DNA from: RHKX01 sp963823565
GTDB taxonomy: Bacteria > Actinomycetota > Thermoleophilia > Solirubrobacterales > 70-9
Assembly: GCA_963823565.1 (NCBI GenBank)
Contig: CAWGLR010000001.1
Span: forward strand, 868,001 to 932,000
Reading direction: 5' to 3'
Length of the DNA stretch: 64,000 nt
Both the position numbers and the translations under genes were made by a program. The notes beneath the pieces were generated by a model. It did no database searches. It was given only the letters and a program-made list of their open reading frames with translations, and had not been told where the DNA came from. Below are positions 1 through 8,455 of the stretch, piece after piece (within the stretch, counting starts at the first letter, position 1; every line of letters begins with the position of its first letter).

Positions 1-564
1 GAGGCCGCGACCGACATCGGCCCGATGGTCTCGGCGCCGCAGCGGCAGAAGGTCGTCGAGCAGGTCGAGGCGGCGGTCGCCGAAGGTGCCGAGGTTCTGA
101 TCGGCGGCGGCTCCGGCGGCGAGGAGCGCGGCCACTTCTATGCCCCCGCCGTCGTCACCGGCGCCCCCGCGGAGACCGACCTGCTGCGCGAGGAGACCTT
201 CGGGCCGGTCGCGCCGATCGTCCCGGTCGCCGACCTCGACGAGGCGATCGCCCTTGCCAACGGGACCCGGTTCGGCCTCGGCGCCAACGTCTATACCCGC
301 GACCTCAAGGGCGCGGTCCGCTGCATGCGCGAGCTCCGCGCCGGCACCGTCTGGATCAACGACCCGCTCACCGACAACGACGCCGGCCCCTTCGGCGGCT
401 TCAAGCAGTCCGGCATCGGCCGCGAGCTCGGCCGCGAGGGGCTCGAGGCCTTCCAGGAGACCAAGCACGTCCACATGGAGACCGAGATCGAGCGCAAGGA
501 GTGGTGGTACCCCTACTCCGAGTACGCAGCGGGGAGCGACCCGGCGGACGGCCACGGGGCCTAG
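1..564 (+). CDS. Aldehyde dehydrogenase, C-terminal part (5' end outside window)
   Basis: The reading frame is open from base 1 to TAG at 562-564 and covers the last 187 residues of an NAD(P)-dependent aldehyde dehydrogenase. It oxidises an aldehyde to its acid; the substrate cannot be told from this part. Visible family motifs are EETFGPVAPI (the E-x-FGP strand of the catalytic domain), NGTRFGLGANVYT, AGTVWIND and the C-terminal PFGGFKQSGIGRELG, which are typical of betaine-aldehyde / hydroxymuconic-semialdehyde type enzymes. The catalytic Cys and the Rossmann glycines lie upstream of the window. A hairpin element (578-654) follows the stop by 14 bases. Confidence 0.93.
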   Translation, partial: EAATDIGPMVSAPQRQKVVEQVEAAVAEGAEVLIGGGSGGEERGHFYAPAVVTGAPAETDLLREETFGPVAPIVPVADLDEAIALANGTRFGLGANVYTRDLKGAVRCMRELRAGTVWINDPLTDNDAGPFGGFKQSGIGRELGREGLEAFQETKHVHMETEIERKEWWYPYSEYAAGSDPADGHGA

Positions 565-577
565 GGCCGGGGCCTGT

Positions 578-654
578 GGGGCGGGCGGCAAGCGGCTCGC
601 CCTACGACGCTGCCTGCGGCGGCCGGGGCGGGCGATCCCCTTGCCGTCCGCCCC
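578..654 (+). repeat. Stem-loop repeat, family 3 copy I (post-stop hairpin)
   Basis: Arms 578-592 and 640-654 are complementary at 14 of 15 positions. The loop carries a core at 601-624 that begins CCTACGACGC and continues with CTGCGGCGGCC. The same core, in the same orientation relative to the preceding stop codon, occurs at 6943-6969 and 45392-45417 (both on the minus strand). It has the position of a transcription terminator but lacks a T tract. It could equally be a mobile palindromic repeat. Confidence 0.6.
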
Positions 655-696
655 TTCCGGTCGTTAGAGCAATTCGAAGAACTTTCCGAAATCCCG

Positions 697-723
697 TGTC
701 GATTTCGCCGCTCCTCGTTCGAC
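697..723 (+). promoter_or_regulatory. Putative ECF42-type sigma promoter
   Basis: TGTCGA at 697-702 is followed after 17 bases by CGAC at 720-723, 41 bases before the ATG of the YciI/DGPF gene. ECF42 promoters are described as having TGTCGA at -35 and CG(A/T)C at -10, and an ECF42 sigma gene lies in the same operon. The site is therefore best read as the autoregulated promoter of the YciI-sigma pair. TGTCGA and TCGACA also form an inverted repeat. Confidence 0.65.
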
Positions 724-763
724 ACATGGGTAGAAACCACCCCAACCACACGAGGAGGCAGCA

Positions 764-1180
764 ATGCGATTCATGGTCCTGGTCCCCGGAGACGAGGCGT
801 CAGAGCGGGGCGAGATGCCCAGCACCGAGCTCCTGGAAACGATGACGAAGTACAACGAGGAGCTCGTCAAGGCGGGCGTCATGCTCGGGGGCGACGGCCT
901 GAAGCCGACGTCGGAGGCGCTCAAGATCCGCTTCGAGGGCGACAAGCAGACGGTCATCGACGGCCCCTTCACCGAGTCGAAGGAGATCGTCGCCGGCTAC
1001 TGGATCTGGGAGTGCTCCTCCCGCGGGGAGGCGGTCGAGTGGCTGAAGCGCGCCCCGTTCGACGAGGGCACCGAGATCCAGCTGCGGCCGATCTTCGAGC
1101 TCGACGACTTCGGCGACGAGATGACGCCGGAGCTGCGCGAGGCGAACGAGCAGCTCGCCGAGGAGACCGGCGAGAGCTGA
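764..1180 (+). CDS. YciI/DGPF-domain protein
   Basis: This is a 138-residue protein of the YCII-related superfamily (dimeric alpha-beta barrel). The signature DGPF is present in VIDGPFTESKEIVAGYWIWE, with the N-terminal strand MRFMVLVPGDE. The biochemical role of this family is not firmly known. Genes for DGPF proteins are the characteristic neighbours of ECF42 sigma factors, and here the sigma gene begins 4 bases after this stop. The start is supported by a strong AGGAGG at 754-759, five bases before the ATG. Expression is probably from the ECF42 promoter at 697-723. Confidence 0.9.
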   Translation: MRFMVLVPGDEASERGEMPSTELLETMTKYNEELVKAGVMLGGDGLKPTSEALKIRFEGDKQTVIDGPFTESKEIVAGYWIWECSSRGEAVEWLKRAPFDEGTEIQLRPIFELDDFGDEMTPELREANEQLAEETGES

Positions 1181-1184
1181 GCGG

Positions 1185-2438
1185 GTGACCGCCTCGGCCA
1201 CCAACGAGGCGATCGACGCCGTCTGGCGGATCGAGTCGGCCCGGCTGATCGCCGGGCTGACTCGCATCGTCCGCGACGTCGGCGTCGCCGAGGACCTCGC
1301 GCAGGACGCGCTCGTCGCCGCGCTCGAGCAGTGGCCCGCGTCCGGCATCCCCGACAGCCCCGGCGCCTGGCTGATGACGACGGCCAAGCGCCGGGGCATC
1401 GACGGTATCCGCCGCCGCGTCGCCCTCGAGCGCAGGCAGGAGCTGATCGGCCGCGAGCTGGAGATCCTCCAGCAGCTCGACCACCCCGACCTCGCCGCCC
1501 AGGTCGAGGACCTCGAGGACGACGTCCTGCGGCTGATCTTCATGACCTGCCACCCGGTCCTCTCGCGGGACGCCCGGGTCGCGCTGACCCTGCGGCTCGT
1601 CGGCGGCCTGACGACGCCCGAGATCGCGCGGGCCTTCCTCGTCTCCGAGGGGACCGTCGCGCAGCGGATCGTCCGCGCCAAGCGCACGCTCTCGGAGGCC
1701 AAGGTCCCCTTCGAGGTGCCCGGGCGGCGCGAGCTCGCGGAGCGGCTCTCGGCGGTGCTCGAGGTGATCTATCTCGTCTTCAACGAGGGCTACGCGGCGA
1801 CGTCTGGAGACGACTGGATCCGTCCCGCCCTCGCCGAGGACGCGCTGCGGCTCGGCCGGATCCTCGCGGCGCTGATGCCCCGGGAGCCCGAGGTCCACGG
1901 CCTGCTCGCGCTGATGGAGCTCCAGGCCTCGCGGATGCGCGCCCGCGTCGACCCCGGCGGCGAGCCGGTCCTGCTCGCCGACCAGGACCGGGCCCGCTGG
2001 GACCGGCTGCTGCTCCAGCGCGGGCTGGCCGAGCTCGACCGCGCCGAGGAGCTCAGCAACGGCCTCGGCCCCTACACGCTCCAGGCGGCGATCGCCGGCT
2101 GCCACGCCAGGGCGACGAGCTTCGAGGCGACCGACTGGCCGCGGATCGTCGCGCTCTACGACGGCCTCGCCGCGCTCACCGGCTCCCCCGTCGTCGAGCT
2201 CAACCGCGCCGTCGCCGTCGGCTTCGCCTTCGGGCCCGAGGCCGGCCTCGAGGTCGTCGACTCCCTCGCGGAGGAAAGGGCGCTCCGCGACTACCACCTC
2301 CTCCCCAGCGTCCGCGGCGACCTCCTCCTCAAGGTCGGGCGCGAGGCTGAAGCGCGCGCCGAGTTCGCCCGCGCCGCCGAGCTCTGTACGAACGAGCCCG
2401 AACGCGAGCTGCTGCTCGCGCGAGCGCGCGCCGAGTAG
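1185..2438 (+). CDS. ECF42-type RNA polymerase sigma factor
   Basis: The 417-residue protein has an ECF sigma core: region 2 around RDVGVAEDLAQDALVAALEQ (about residues 28-47) and a region 4 helix-turn-helix around LTTPEIARAFLVSEGTVAQR (about residues 143-162). A long C-terminal helical, TPR-like extension follows, typical of the ECF42 (DUF6596) group; VFNEGYAAT is a conserved signature of it. There is no anti-sigma gene nearby, as usual for this group, where the C-terminal extension is thought to control activity. GTG is the chosen start, 4 bases after the YciI stop. The signal is unknown. Confidence 0.92.
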   Translation: MTASATNEAIDAVWRIESARLIAGLTRIVRDVGVAEDLAQDALVAALEQWPASGIPDSPGAWLMTTAKRRGIDGIRRRVALERRQELIGRELEILQQLDHPDLAAQVEDLEDDVLRLIFMTCHPVLSRDARVALTLRLVGGLTTPEIARAFLVSEGTVAQRIVRAKRTLSEAKVPFEVPGRRELAERLSAVLEVIYLVFNEGYAATSGDDWIRPALAEDALRLGRILAALMPREPEVHGLLALMELQASRMRARVDPGGEPVLLADQDRARWDRLLLQRGLAELDRAEELSNGLGPYTLQAAIAGCHARATSFEATDWPRIVALYDGLAALTGSPVVELNRAVAVGFAFGPEAGLEVVDSLAEERALRDYHLLPSVRGDLLLKVGREAEARAEFARAAELCTNEPERELLLARARAE

Positions 2439-2549
2439 CCGGCGCTCGGGCGTCTCGGTCCACCATCGCGGACTCATCCGCCCCGGCCAACGGGGCGGCC
2501 ACGGTTTGGCCGGGCCGCGCACCACCCCGGGAGTACCATCGGGTGCCCC

Positions 2550-4028
2550 ATGGCAACCGTCGAACAGCCCACCGAGACCGAGGTCGAGACCCTGCGCAAT
2601 TACGTCGGCGGCCGCTGGGTCGAGAGCGTCACGAGCGAGCACATCGAGGACGTCGATCCCGCCACCGGGCGCCTGCTCGCCCGGGTGCCGCTGTCGACCG
2701 CCGGCGACGTCGACGCCGCCGTCCGGGCGGCCCGCGAGGTGCAGCCGGGATGGGCGGCGGTGCCGGTCGCGCGGCGGGCGCGGGCGCTGTTCGCGCTCCG
2801 CGAGGCGCTGTGGTCGAACCGCGAGGAGCTGGCGCGGCTGGTCACCGAGGACATGGGCAAGGCCCTCGACGACGCGCGCGGCGAGGTGATCCGCGGGATC
2901 GAGTCGACCGAGGCGGCCTGCGGGATCCCCTCGCTGATCAAGGGCGAGACGCTCGAGGGCGTCGCCAAGGGCATGGACGTCGAGATGTGGCGGCAGCCGG
3001 TCGGCGTCGTCGGCGCGATCACCCCCTTCAACTTCCCGGCGATGATCCCCCTCTGGTTCCTGCCCTTCGCGATCGCGTGCGGCAACACGTTCGTGCTGAA
3101 GCCGAGCGAGCGCGACCCGCGGACCTCGGAGCGCATCCTCGAGCTGATCGACGGGATCGAGGAGATCCCGCCCGGGGTCGTCAACCTCGTCCACGGCGCC
3201 CACGAGGCGGTCAACGGGCTCCTCGACCACCCCGAGGTCGACGCGATCAGCTTCGTCGGGCAGGCCTCGACGGCGCTCTACGTGATGGAGCGCGGCACCC
3301 GCTCGGGCAAGCGCGTGCAGGCGCTCGGGGGCGCGAAGAACTCGATGGTCGTGATGGACGACGCCGATCTCTCCAAGGCGGTGCCGGCGATGATGCAGTC
3401 GGCCTTCGGCAACGCCGGCCAGCGCTGCCTCGCCGGCTCGGTCGCGGTCGTCGTCGGCGATGCCGGCCGGCGCGAGGAGGTCCGCTCGGCGCTGGCCGGC
3501 GCGGCGCGGGAGCTGCCCACCGGGCCGGGGACCGACGAGCGCGTCATCTGCCCGCCGATGGTCGCCGCCGACGCCCGCGACCGCGTCGCCGCCGCAGTCG
3601 ACCGTGCCCTCGGCGAGGGGGCGGAGATGGTGGTCGACGGGCGCGAGGTGACCAACGACGCCGGGGCCCTGATGGGCCCGACGATCGTCGCCGCCGCCGA
3701 CCGCGAGTCGGAGCTGGCGCGCGAGGAGCTGTTCGGTCCGGTCCTCGCCCTCGTCGAGGTGGACGACCTCGGCGAGGCGCTCGAGTTCGTCAACGGCTCG
3801 CGCTACGGCAACGCCTCGGCGATCTTCACCAGCTCCGGCGCCGCGGTCCGCCGCTACCGCGCCGAGGTCGAGGCGGGCATGGTCGGGATCAACGTCGGAG
3901 TCCCCGCGCCGGTCGCCTGGTTTCCGTTCGCCGGCTGGAAGGACTCGATGGTCGGCGACCTCCACGCCAACGGCCACGACGCGATCGAGTTCTACACGCG
4001 CAAGAAGGTGCTCACCACCAAATGGTGA
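2550..4028 (+). CDS. mmsA: CoA-acylating methylmalonate-semialdehyde dehydrogenase
   Basis: A full-length 492-residue aldehyde dehydrogenase. The catalytic cysteine is C293 in GNAGQRCLAGS, and PFNFPAMIPLWFLPFAIACG is the conserved cofactor-domain segment of MMSDH enzymes. These CoA-dependent enzymes turn (methyl)malonate semialdehyde into propionyl- or acetyl-CoA in valine, pyrimidine or inositol breakdown. The C-terminus (PVAWFPFAGWKDSMVGDLHANG) is also typical of MmsA/IolA. Neighbours do not show which pathway it serves. It is followed 35 bases later by the DUF2283 gene. Confidence 0.92.
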   Translation: MATVEQPTETEVETLRNYVGGRWVESVTSEHIEDVDPATGRLLARVPLSTAGDVDAAVRAAREVQPGWAAVPVARRARALFALREALWSNREELARLVTEDMGKALDDARGEVIRGIESTEAACGIPSLIKGETLEGVAKGMDVEMWRQPVGVVGAITPFNFPAMIPLWFLPFAIACGNTFVLKPSERDPRTSERILELIDGIEEIPPGVVNLVHGAHEAVNGLLDHPEVDAISFVGQASTALYVMERGTRSGKRVQALGGAKNSMVVMDDADLSKAVPAMMQSAFGNAGQRCLAGSVAVVVGDAGRREEVRSALAGAARELPTGPGTDERVICPPMVAADARDRVAAAVDRALGEGAEMVVDGREVTNDAGALMGPTIVAAADRESELAREELFGPVLALVEVDDLGEALEFVNGSRYGNASAIFTSSGAAVRRYRAEVEAGMVGINVGVPAPVAWFPFAGWKDSMVGDLHANGHDAIEFYTRKKVLTTKW

Positions 4029-4063
4029 GCGCGGCGGAACGCCGCCGCTGGGCGTCCTCGTAG

Positions 4064-4297
4064 ATGTTCATCACCTACGACGCCGAGACCGGCTCCGCCT
4101 ACATCAGCCTGATCCCCGAGGAGGCCGGGTTCGTGCCGCGGACTGCGGTCACGCTCGAGGAGGTCGAGGGGCTCGGGGACGCGGCCGGCGAGGTCGTGCT
4201 CGACCTCGACGAGGAGGGGCGGCTCGTTGGAATCGAGATTCTCTCGCCGGATCTCTTGCTTCGATCGGAGACACTGGGTAGGCTGCGCGACGGTTGA
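4064..4297 (+). CDS. DUF2283 small protein
   Basis: A 77-residue acidic protein. The pattern YDAETGSAYISL near the N-terminus and VVLDLDEEGRLVGIEIL in the middle are the two conserved blocks of DUF2283, a family of small single-domain proteins of unknown function. Its stop TGA overlaps the ATG of the APC permease by one base (TGATG at 4295-4299), so the two are probably translationally coupled. A role in controlling the transporter would be a guess from position only. Confidence 0.85.
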   Translation: MFITYDAETGSAYISLIPEEAGFVPRTAVTLEEVEGLGDAAGEVVLDLDEEGRLVGIEILSPDLLLRSETLGRLRDG

Positions 4298-5814
4298 TGG
4301 AGAGGGGGGCGAGCAAGGCAAGCGAGGACCCGACCGGGGCCAAGGCCGCCGTCTCGGCGGCGTCCGGCGGCGACAAGGGCCTCCGCGGCGGGGCCATCGG
4401 CTTCGCCTCCAGCATCGTCATCGGGGTCGCGTCGACAGCCCCGGGCTACAGCCTCGCCGCCAGCCTCGGGTTCGTCGTCGCCGCGGGGGTGGGGCTCGCC
4501 TCGCCGGCGGTCCTCTGGATCGCCTTCCTGCCGATGCTCTGCATCGCCGCCGCCTACTACTTCCTCAACCGCTCCGATCCCGACTGCGGCACGACCTTCA
4601 CCTGGGTCACCTCGGCGATGGGGCCTTCGACCGGCTGGATCGCCGGCTGGGCGATCATCGTCGCCGACGTCATCGTCATGGCGAACCTCGCGCAGATCGC
4701 GGGGCTCTACAGCTTCCTGCTCTTCGGCATCGACGATCCCTCGACGTTCGCGGTGACCCTGATCGGCGTGTTCTGGATCGGGATCATGACCCTGATCTGC
4801 TACATCGGGATCGAGCTCTCCGCCCGCACCCAGGTCTTCCTGCTCGGCGCCGAAGTCCTCACGCTGGCGGTCTTCGCGGTGGTCGCGATCGTCCGCGTCT
4901 ACATCGGCGACTTCCCCGACTCGATCGACCCCAGCATCAGCTGGCTGAACCCGTTCGAGGTGCCCGACGGGACCGCGCTGATCGACGGTGTCCTGATCGC
5001 GATCTTCATCTACTGGGGGTGGGACAGCGCGGTGACGGTGAACGAGGAGACCGAGGACCCGACCGAGGGTCCGGGGAAGTCCGCCGTCGTCTCGACCCTG
5101 ATCCTGCTGGCGATCTACGTGGTCGTCGCGATCGCCGCGCAGGCCGTCCACGGCACCGAGTTCCTGCGGCAGAACAAGGACGACGTGCTCTCCGCCCTCG
5201 GGCTCGACGTCTTCGGCTCGCCCATGGACAAGATCCTGATCATCGCGGTGCTGACGTCGGCCGCCGCCTCGACGCAGACGACGATCCTGCCGACGGCGCG
5301 AACGTCGCTCTCGATGGGCGCGGTCAAGGCGCTGCCGCGCATCTTCGCCCGCGTCCACCCCCGCTTTCAGACGCCGGATTTCTCGACGATCCTGATGGGC
5401 ATCCTCTCGATCACCTGGTACGTCGGTCTCACCCTGCTCAGCGAGGACATCCTCGGCGACTCGATCGAGGCACTCGGGCTGATGATCGCCTTCTACTACG
5501 GCCTCACCGGCTTCGCCTGCGCGATCTTCTACCGCCGCGAGATCTTCCGCAGCGCCCGCGGGTTCCTCCTCGCGGGCCTACTGCCGACGGTCGGCGGCAT
5601 CGCCCTCACCTACGTGTTCGTGAAGTCGATCAGCGAGATGTCCGAACCCGGGCGGCGGGACATCCTCGGGCTCGGCCCGCCGCTTGCGATCGCGATCTTC
5701 TTCGGCATCCTGGGCATCGTGCTGATGGTGCTGCAGCGGATCGCCGAGCCGGAGTTCTTCCGCCGCAAGCCGAAGGTGGCGCCCCCCGGGTCGCTGGAGA
5801 GGAGCATGGGATGA
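4297..5814 (+). CDS. APC-superfamily amino acid/polyamine permease
   Basis: The 505-residue integral membrane protein has about 12 hydrophobic helices. The first begins in RGGAIGFASSIVIGVASTAPGYSLAASLGF, which matches the G-rich unwound TM1 of APC permeases. FIYWGWDSAVTVNEETEDP is the conserved TM6-loop region of this family. It takes up an amino acid or amine by cation symport; the substrate cannot be read from sequence. The ATG at 4297 overlaps the DUF2283 stop, and its own TGA overlaps the start of the universal stress protein gene (ATGA, 5811-5814). The three genes form a tightly coupled unit. Confidence 0.9.
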   Translation: MERGASKASEDPTGAKAAVSAASGGDKGLRGGAIGFASSIVIGVASTAPGYSLAASLGFVVAAGVGLASPAVLWIAFLPMLCIAAAYYFLNRSDPDCGTTFTWVTSAMGPSTGWIAGWAIIVADVIVMANLAQIAGLYSFLLFGIDDPSTFAVTLIGVFWIGIMTLICYIGIELSARTQVFLLGAEVLTLAVFAVVAIVRVYIGDFPDSIDPSISWLNPFEVPDGTALIDGVLIAIFIYWGWDSAVTVNEETEDPTEGPGKSAVVSTLILLAIYVVVAIAAQAVHGTEFLRQNKDDVLSALGLDVFGSPMDKILIIAVLTSAAASTQTTILPTARTSLSMGAVKALPRIFARVHPRFQTPDFSTILMGILSITWYVGLTLLSEDILGDSIEALGLMIAFYYGLTGFACAIFYRREIFRSARGFLLAGLLPTVGGIALTYVFVKSISEMSEPGRRDILGLGPPLAIAIFFGILGIVLMVLQRIAEPEFFRRKPKVAPPGSLERSMG

Positions 5815-6233
5815 GCGACATCGTCGTCGGCTATGACGGGACCCCCTGCGGCCACGCCGCGCTGGATCTCGCCTGCACGTTCGCCAAGGGCCTCGGCGAC
5901 CGCGTCGTCGTCGCCTACGGCTTCCAGCCCTACCAGGGCGCCGGCGAGATCGGGACCCAGCGCGAGCTGATGCGCGAAGAGGGCGAGAGGCTGACCGAGG
6001 AGGGGGTCGCCGAGGCCCGCCGCCGCGGCGTCGAGGCCGAGGCGGCCCTGCTGCCGCAGCGGCCCGCCGCCGCCCTCGCCGGACTCGCCGAGGAGCGCGA
6101 CGCCCGGATGATCGTCGTCGGCACCTACGGCGAGAGCCCGATCAAGGGCGCCATCCTCGGCTCGACGCCGCACAAGCTGGTTCAGATCGCCGAGGTGCCG
6201 GTGGTCGTCGTCCCGGCGACCCCGGAGACCTGA
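5811..6233 (+). CDS. Universal stress protein (UspA family)
   Basis: A 140-residue single Usp domain. The N-terminal strand is SDIVVGYDGTPCGHAALDLA, and the C-terminal nucleotide-binding signature GTYGESPIKGAILGSTPHKL fits the G-2x-G-9x-G(S/T) pattern of ATP-binding Usp proteins. The ATG overlaps the permease stop by four bases, so it is translated with the transporter. Usp domains paired with APC permeases are common and may regulate them in response to nucleotide status; that link is inferred here. Its stop lies 8 bases before the convergent HdeD-like gene. Confidence 0.92.
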   Translation: MSDIVVGYDGTPCGHAALDLACTFAKGLGDRVVVAYGFQPYQGAGEIGTQRELMREEGERLTEEGVAEARRRGVEAEAALLPQRPAAALAGLAEERDARMIVVGTYGESPIKGAILGSTPHKLVQIAEVPVVVVPATPET

Positions 6234-6241
6234 ACCCCGCG

Positions 6242-6817
6242 CTAGATGTCGCGCAGGGCGCGGATCTGGAACGCCCGCGAGATGTCGATGAAGCCCTGCA
6301 TCAGCGACCAGATCCCGGCGAAGACGAGCAGCATGTACTGCTTCTCGATCAGCAGCTGACCGCCGGTCCAGAAGGCCAGCACCAGCATCAGCACGCCGCC
6401 GAGCAGGCCCAGCCACCAGAGCTCGTTGGCCCCCTTCTCGGCGAACGCTTGGATCACCCAGAAGACTCCGACGATCAGGAACAGGAACCCGAGCACATCG
6501 GCGACCGCCGCGAACGTGTTCTCGGGACTGATGAACGCGATCACGCCGCAGACGAGGAACAGGGCGCCGAACAGGTAGAAGAGCCATGAGCCCCGCCCGA
6601 CCAGTCCGCCGACCACGAACTGCTCGAGGCCGGTGGCGAAGAACATGATGCCGATGATCACTCCGACCGTCGTCACCGACGCCTGGTCGAACTGGAGGAT
6701 CACCACCGCGACCAGTGTCCACGCGATCCCGAACGCGAGCCAGAGCCACCAGAACCGCGACAGGCCCCGCAGGGCGTCTCGCATCTCAGGCGGCGGTCCG
6801 CCGGCGCTTGCTTCCAT
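6242..6817 (-). CDS. HdeD-like / DUF308 membrane protein
   Basis: A 191-residue polytopic protein with about six short hydrophobic helices in three similar pairs, such as GLSRFWWLWLAFGIAWTLVA and GALFLVCGVIAFISPENTFA. This is the arrangement of the HdeD/DUF308 family, whose E. coli member is linked to acid resistance; the mechanism is unknown. The conserved (I/S)PE...F.A..... segment after each hairpin is visible. It is a monocistronic gene transcribed away from the FAD oxidoreductase side and convergent with the usp gene. Confidence 0.85.
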   Translation of the reverse strand: MEASAGGPPPEMRDALRGLSRFWWLWLAFGIAWTLVAVVILQFDQASVTTVGVIIGIMFFATGLEQFVVGGLVGRGSWLFYLFGALFLVCGVIAFISPENTFAAVADVLGFLFLIVGVFWVIQAFAEKGANELWWLGLLGGVLMLVLAFWTGGQLLIEKQYMLLVFAGIWSLMQGFIDISRAFQIRALRDI

Positions 6818-6915
6818 GACAGTCTCCTCCTTCAGTGGGTGCGTCCCGCCCCTCTGCAGGCTTCAGTCTTCCACCCGCAAGTCCTTCGTGGGTCGGCGAC
6901 CTCGATGCGTGCTTC

Positions 6916-6998
6916 AGGCGGGGCGGGGGGCGGATCGGCCGTCCTGGCCGCCGAAGCCGGCGTCGTAGGCCGGGGCGCTCCCCCCTTTCCGCCGCCGC
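6916..6998 (-). repeat. Stem-loop repeat, family 3 copy H
   Basis: The minus-strand core at 6969-6943 begins CCTACGACGC and ends GGCGGCC, matching the cores at 601-624 and 45417-45392. G-rich and C-rich flanks can pair imperfectly. It starts directly after the stop of the FAD oxidoreductase (7000-7002), so its orientation relative to the upstream gene is the same as in the other two copies. Confidence 0.55.
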
Positions 6999-6999
6999 C

Positions 7000-8397
7000 C
7001 TACCGACTGACGTGGATCCCGATCCGCTCGGGGATGCCGCTGATCAGGCGGGTGAGCGGGTCGGGGACGCGCGACTCCTCCTCGGCGCGCTCCTTGCGGA
7101 GGATCGCGCGGCGGATGATCGTGCCGCCGAGCCAGCGGAACGGCTCGGGCGGGACCGAGACCTTGGGCGGGTCGACGATCGCAAGGGAGCTGTGCTCGTC
7201 GCGGCGGCCGAGGGCCAGCGAGGCGAGGGACCGGCCGACCATCTGCGACGGTCCGACGCCGTTTCCGGTGTAGCCGAAGCCGGCGAAGCTGCGATCGCCT
7301 GTCGAGCGGATCGTCGGCAGGTGGGTCGGCGAGACGTCGATCGGGCCGCCCCAGGCGTGGGAGATCGACCGGCCCTCGAGCTGCGGGAAGAAGCGCAGCA
7401 GGTGGCTGTGGACCTGGTGGGACAACGGCCGGTCGATCTCGGCGTGACCGTTCAGCCGGGCGCCGCGGACGATCCGGCCGCCGCCCCAGCCGAAGGCGAT
7501 GCGATGGTCGCGGGTCGTCCGGAAGTAGTGGACCATGGCGCGCGAATCGGTGATGCACTCGCCGCCGGTCCAGCCGAGCTCCTCGATCACGTCGGGGACC
7601 GGCTCGGTGATGACCATGTGGCTGGAGGTGGCGGTCAGCGCCCGCCCCAGGTGCCGGAAGCGGAGGAGCGAGCCGCCGGCGGCGAGGACTGAGGCGCCGG
7701 CGCGGACGGTGCCGCCCGCGGTCTCGGCGACGACCTCGCCGCCACGCTCGGACAGGCGCCGCACCGGAGTGCGCTCGCAGACCCTGACCCCGGCGGCGAC
7801 GATCCGATCGCGGAGGCCGGCCGCCAGGCGCGCGGGCTGCACGGTCGCGGCCTGCCGGTAGTAGGCGCCGCCGCGGAAGATCGGGGAGGCGCAGCGGGCT
7901 GCGGTCTCGGACCGATCGAGCGCCGTGACCATGTCGCCGGCGCCGAGGTCGGAGCAGGCGCGAACCGCCTCCTCCCAGGCGGTGTCGAAGTACGGCGCCG
8001 TCGAGGCCTGGAGGTAGCCGCCGGGCGTGAACCAGGCGTCGACCTCCTGCTCCTCGCACCAGCGGCCGATCTCGGCGACGGAGCGCCCCGCCGCGCGCGC
8101 GACCGCGATCGCCTGCTCGTCGGAGAAGTAGCGCCGCAGCGTCGGCAGGCTGAACCAGAGCGAGTTGACGAAGCCGCCGTTGCGCCCGCTGGGCCCGAGG
8201 CCGCAGCGGTCCGCCTCCAGGAGCAGGACGTCGCAGTCCGGCTCGGCCGCCTTGATCCACCACGCCGCCCACATCCCGGTGTATCCGCCGCCGATGACCA
8301 GGACGTCGGCGGAGACGTCGCCCGCGATCGGCGGCAGCGCGGGGCGATCGGAGACACCGGCCTCCGCGATCCAGTAGCCATGCGCGTCGTGACGCAT
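7000..8397 (-). CDS. FAD-dependent oxidoreductase (glycine/D-amino acid oxidase type)
   Basis: A 465-residue DAO-family flavoprotein. The N-terminal dinucleotide fold is VLVIGGGYTGMWAAWW (about residues 31-46), followed by LLLEADRCGLGPSGRNGGFV, the flavin-binding segment of amine and amino-acid oxidases. SFAGFGYTGNGVGPSQMVGR near the C-terminus is the second FAD motif. It should oxidise a secondary amine or amino acid, as in the PuuB/DadA group; the substrate is unknown. The ATG at 8397 was chosen over a GTG ten codons upstream because GGAG precedes it at good spacing. Confidence 0.87.
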   Translation of the reverse strand: MRHDAHGYWIAEAGVSDRPALPPIAGDVSADVLVIGGGYTGMWAAWWIKAAEPDCDVLLLEADRCGLGPSGRNGGFVNSLWFSLPTLRRYFSDEQAIAVARAAGRSVAEIGRWCEEQEVDAWFTPGGYLQASTAPYFDTAWEEAVRACSDLGAGDMVTALDRSETAARCASPIFRGGAYYRQAATVQPARLAAGLRDRIVAAGVRVCERTPVRRLSERGGEVVAETAGGTVRAGASVLAAGGSLLRFRHLGRALTATSSHMVITEPVPDVIEELGWTGGECITDSRAMVHYFRTTRDHRIAFGWGGGRIVRGARLNGHAEIDRPLSHQVHSHLLRFFPQLEGRSISHAWGGPIDVSPTHLPTIRSTGDRSFAGFGYTGNGVGPSQMVGRSLASLALGRRDEHSSLAIVDPPKVSVPPEPFRWLGGTIIRRAILRKERAEEESRVPDPLTRLISGIPERIGIHVSR

Positions 8398-8455
8398 CGG
8401 CGCTCCATTATGAGTGAGCGGCGCCACGGGTCGGTCAGACGATCGGATCGATCGT

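Noticed and set aside
969..3977. A 1002-codon open frame on the minus strand
   Set aside because: It lies antisense to the sigma factor and mmsA, is made of low-complexity Arg/Gly/Asp-rich sequence and matches no family. Long antisense frames are expected at this GC content.
6914..8272. Protein ending YDAGFGG at 6914 and similar peptide at 45400
   Set aside because: These peptides are translations of the family 3 repeat in shadow frames, not protein motifs.
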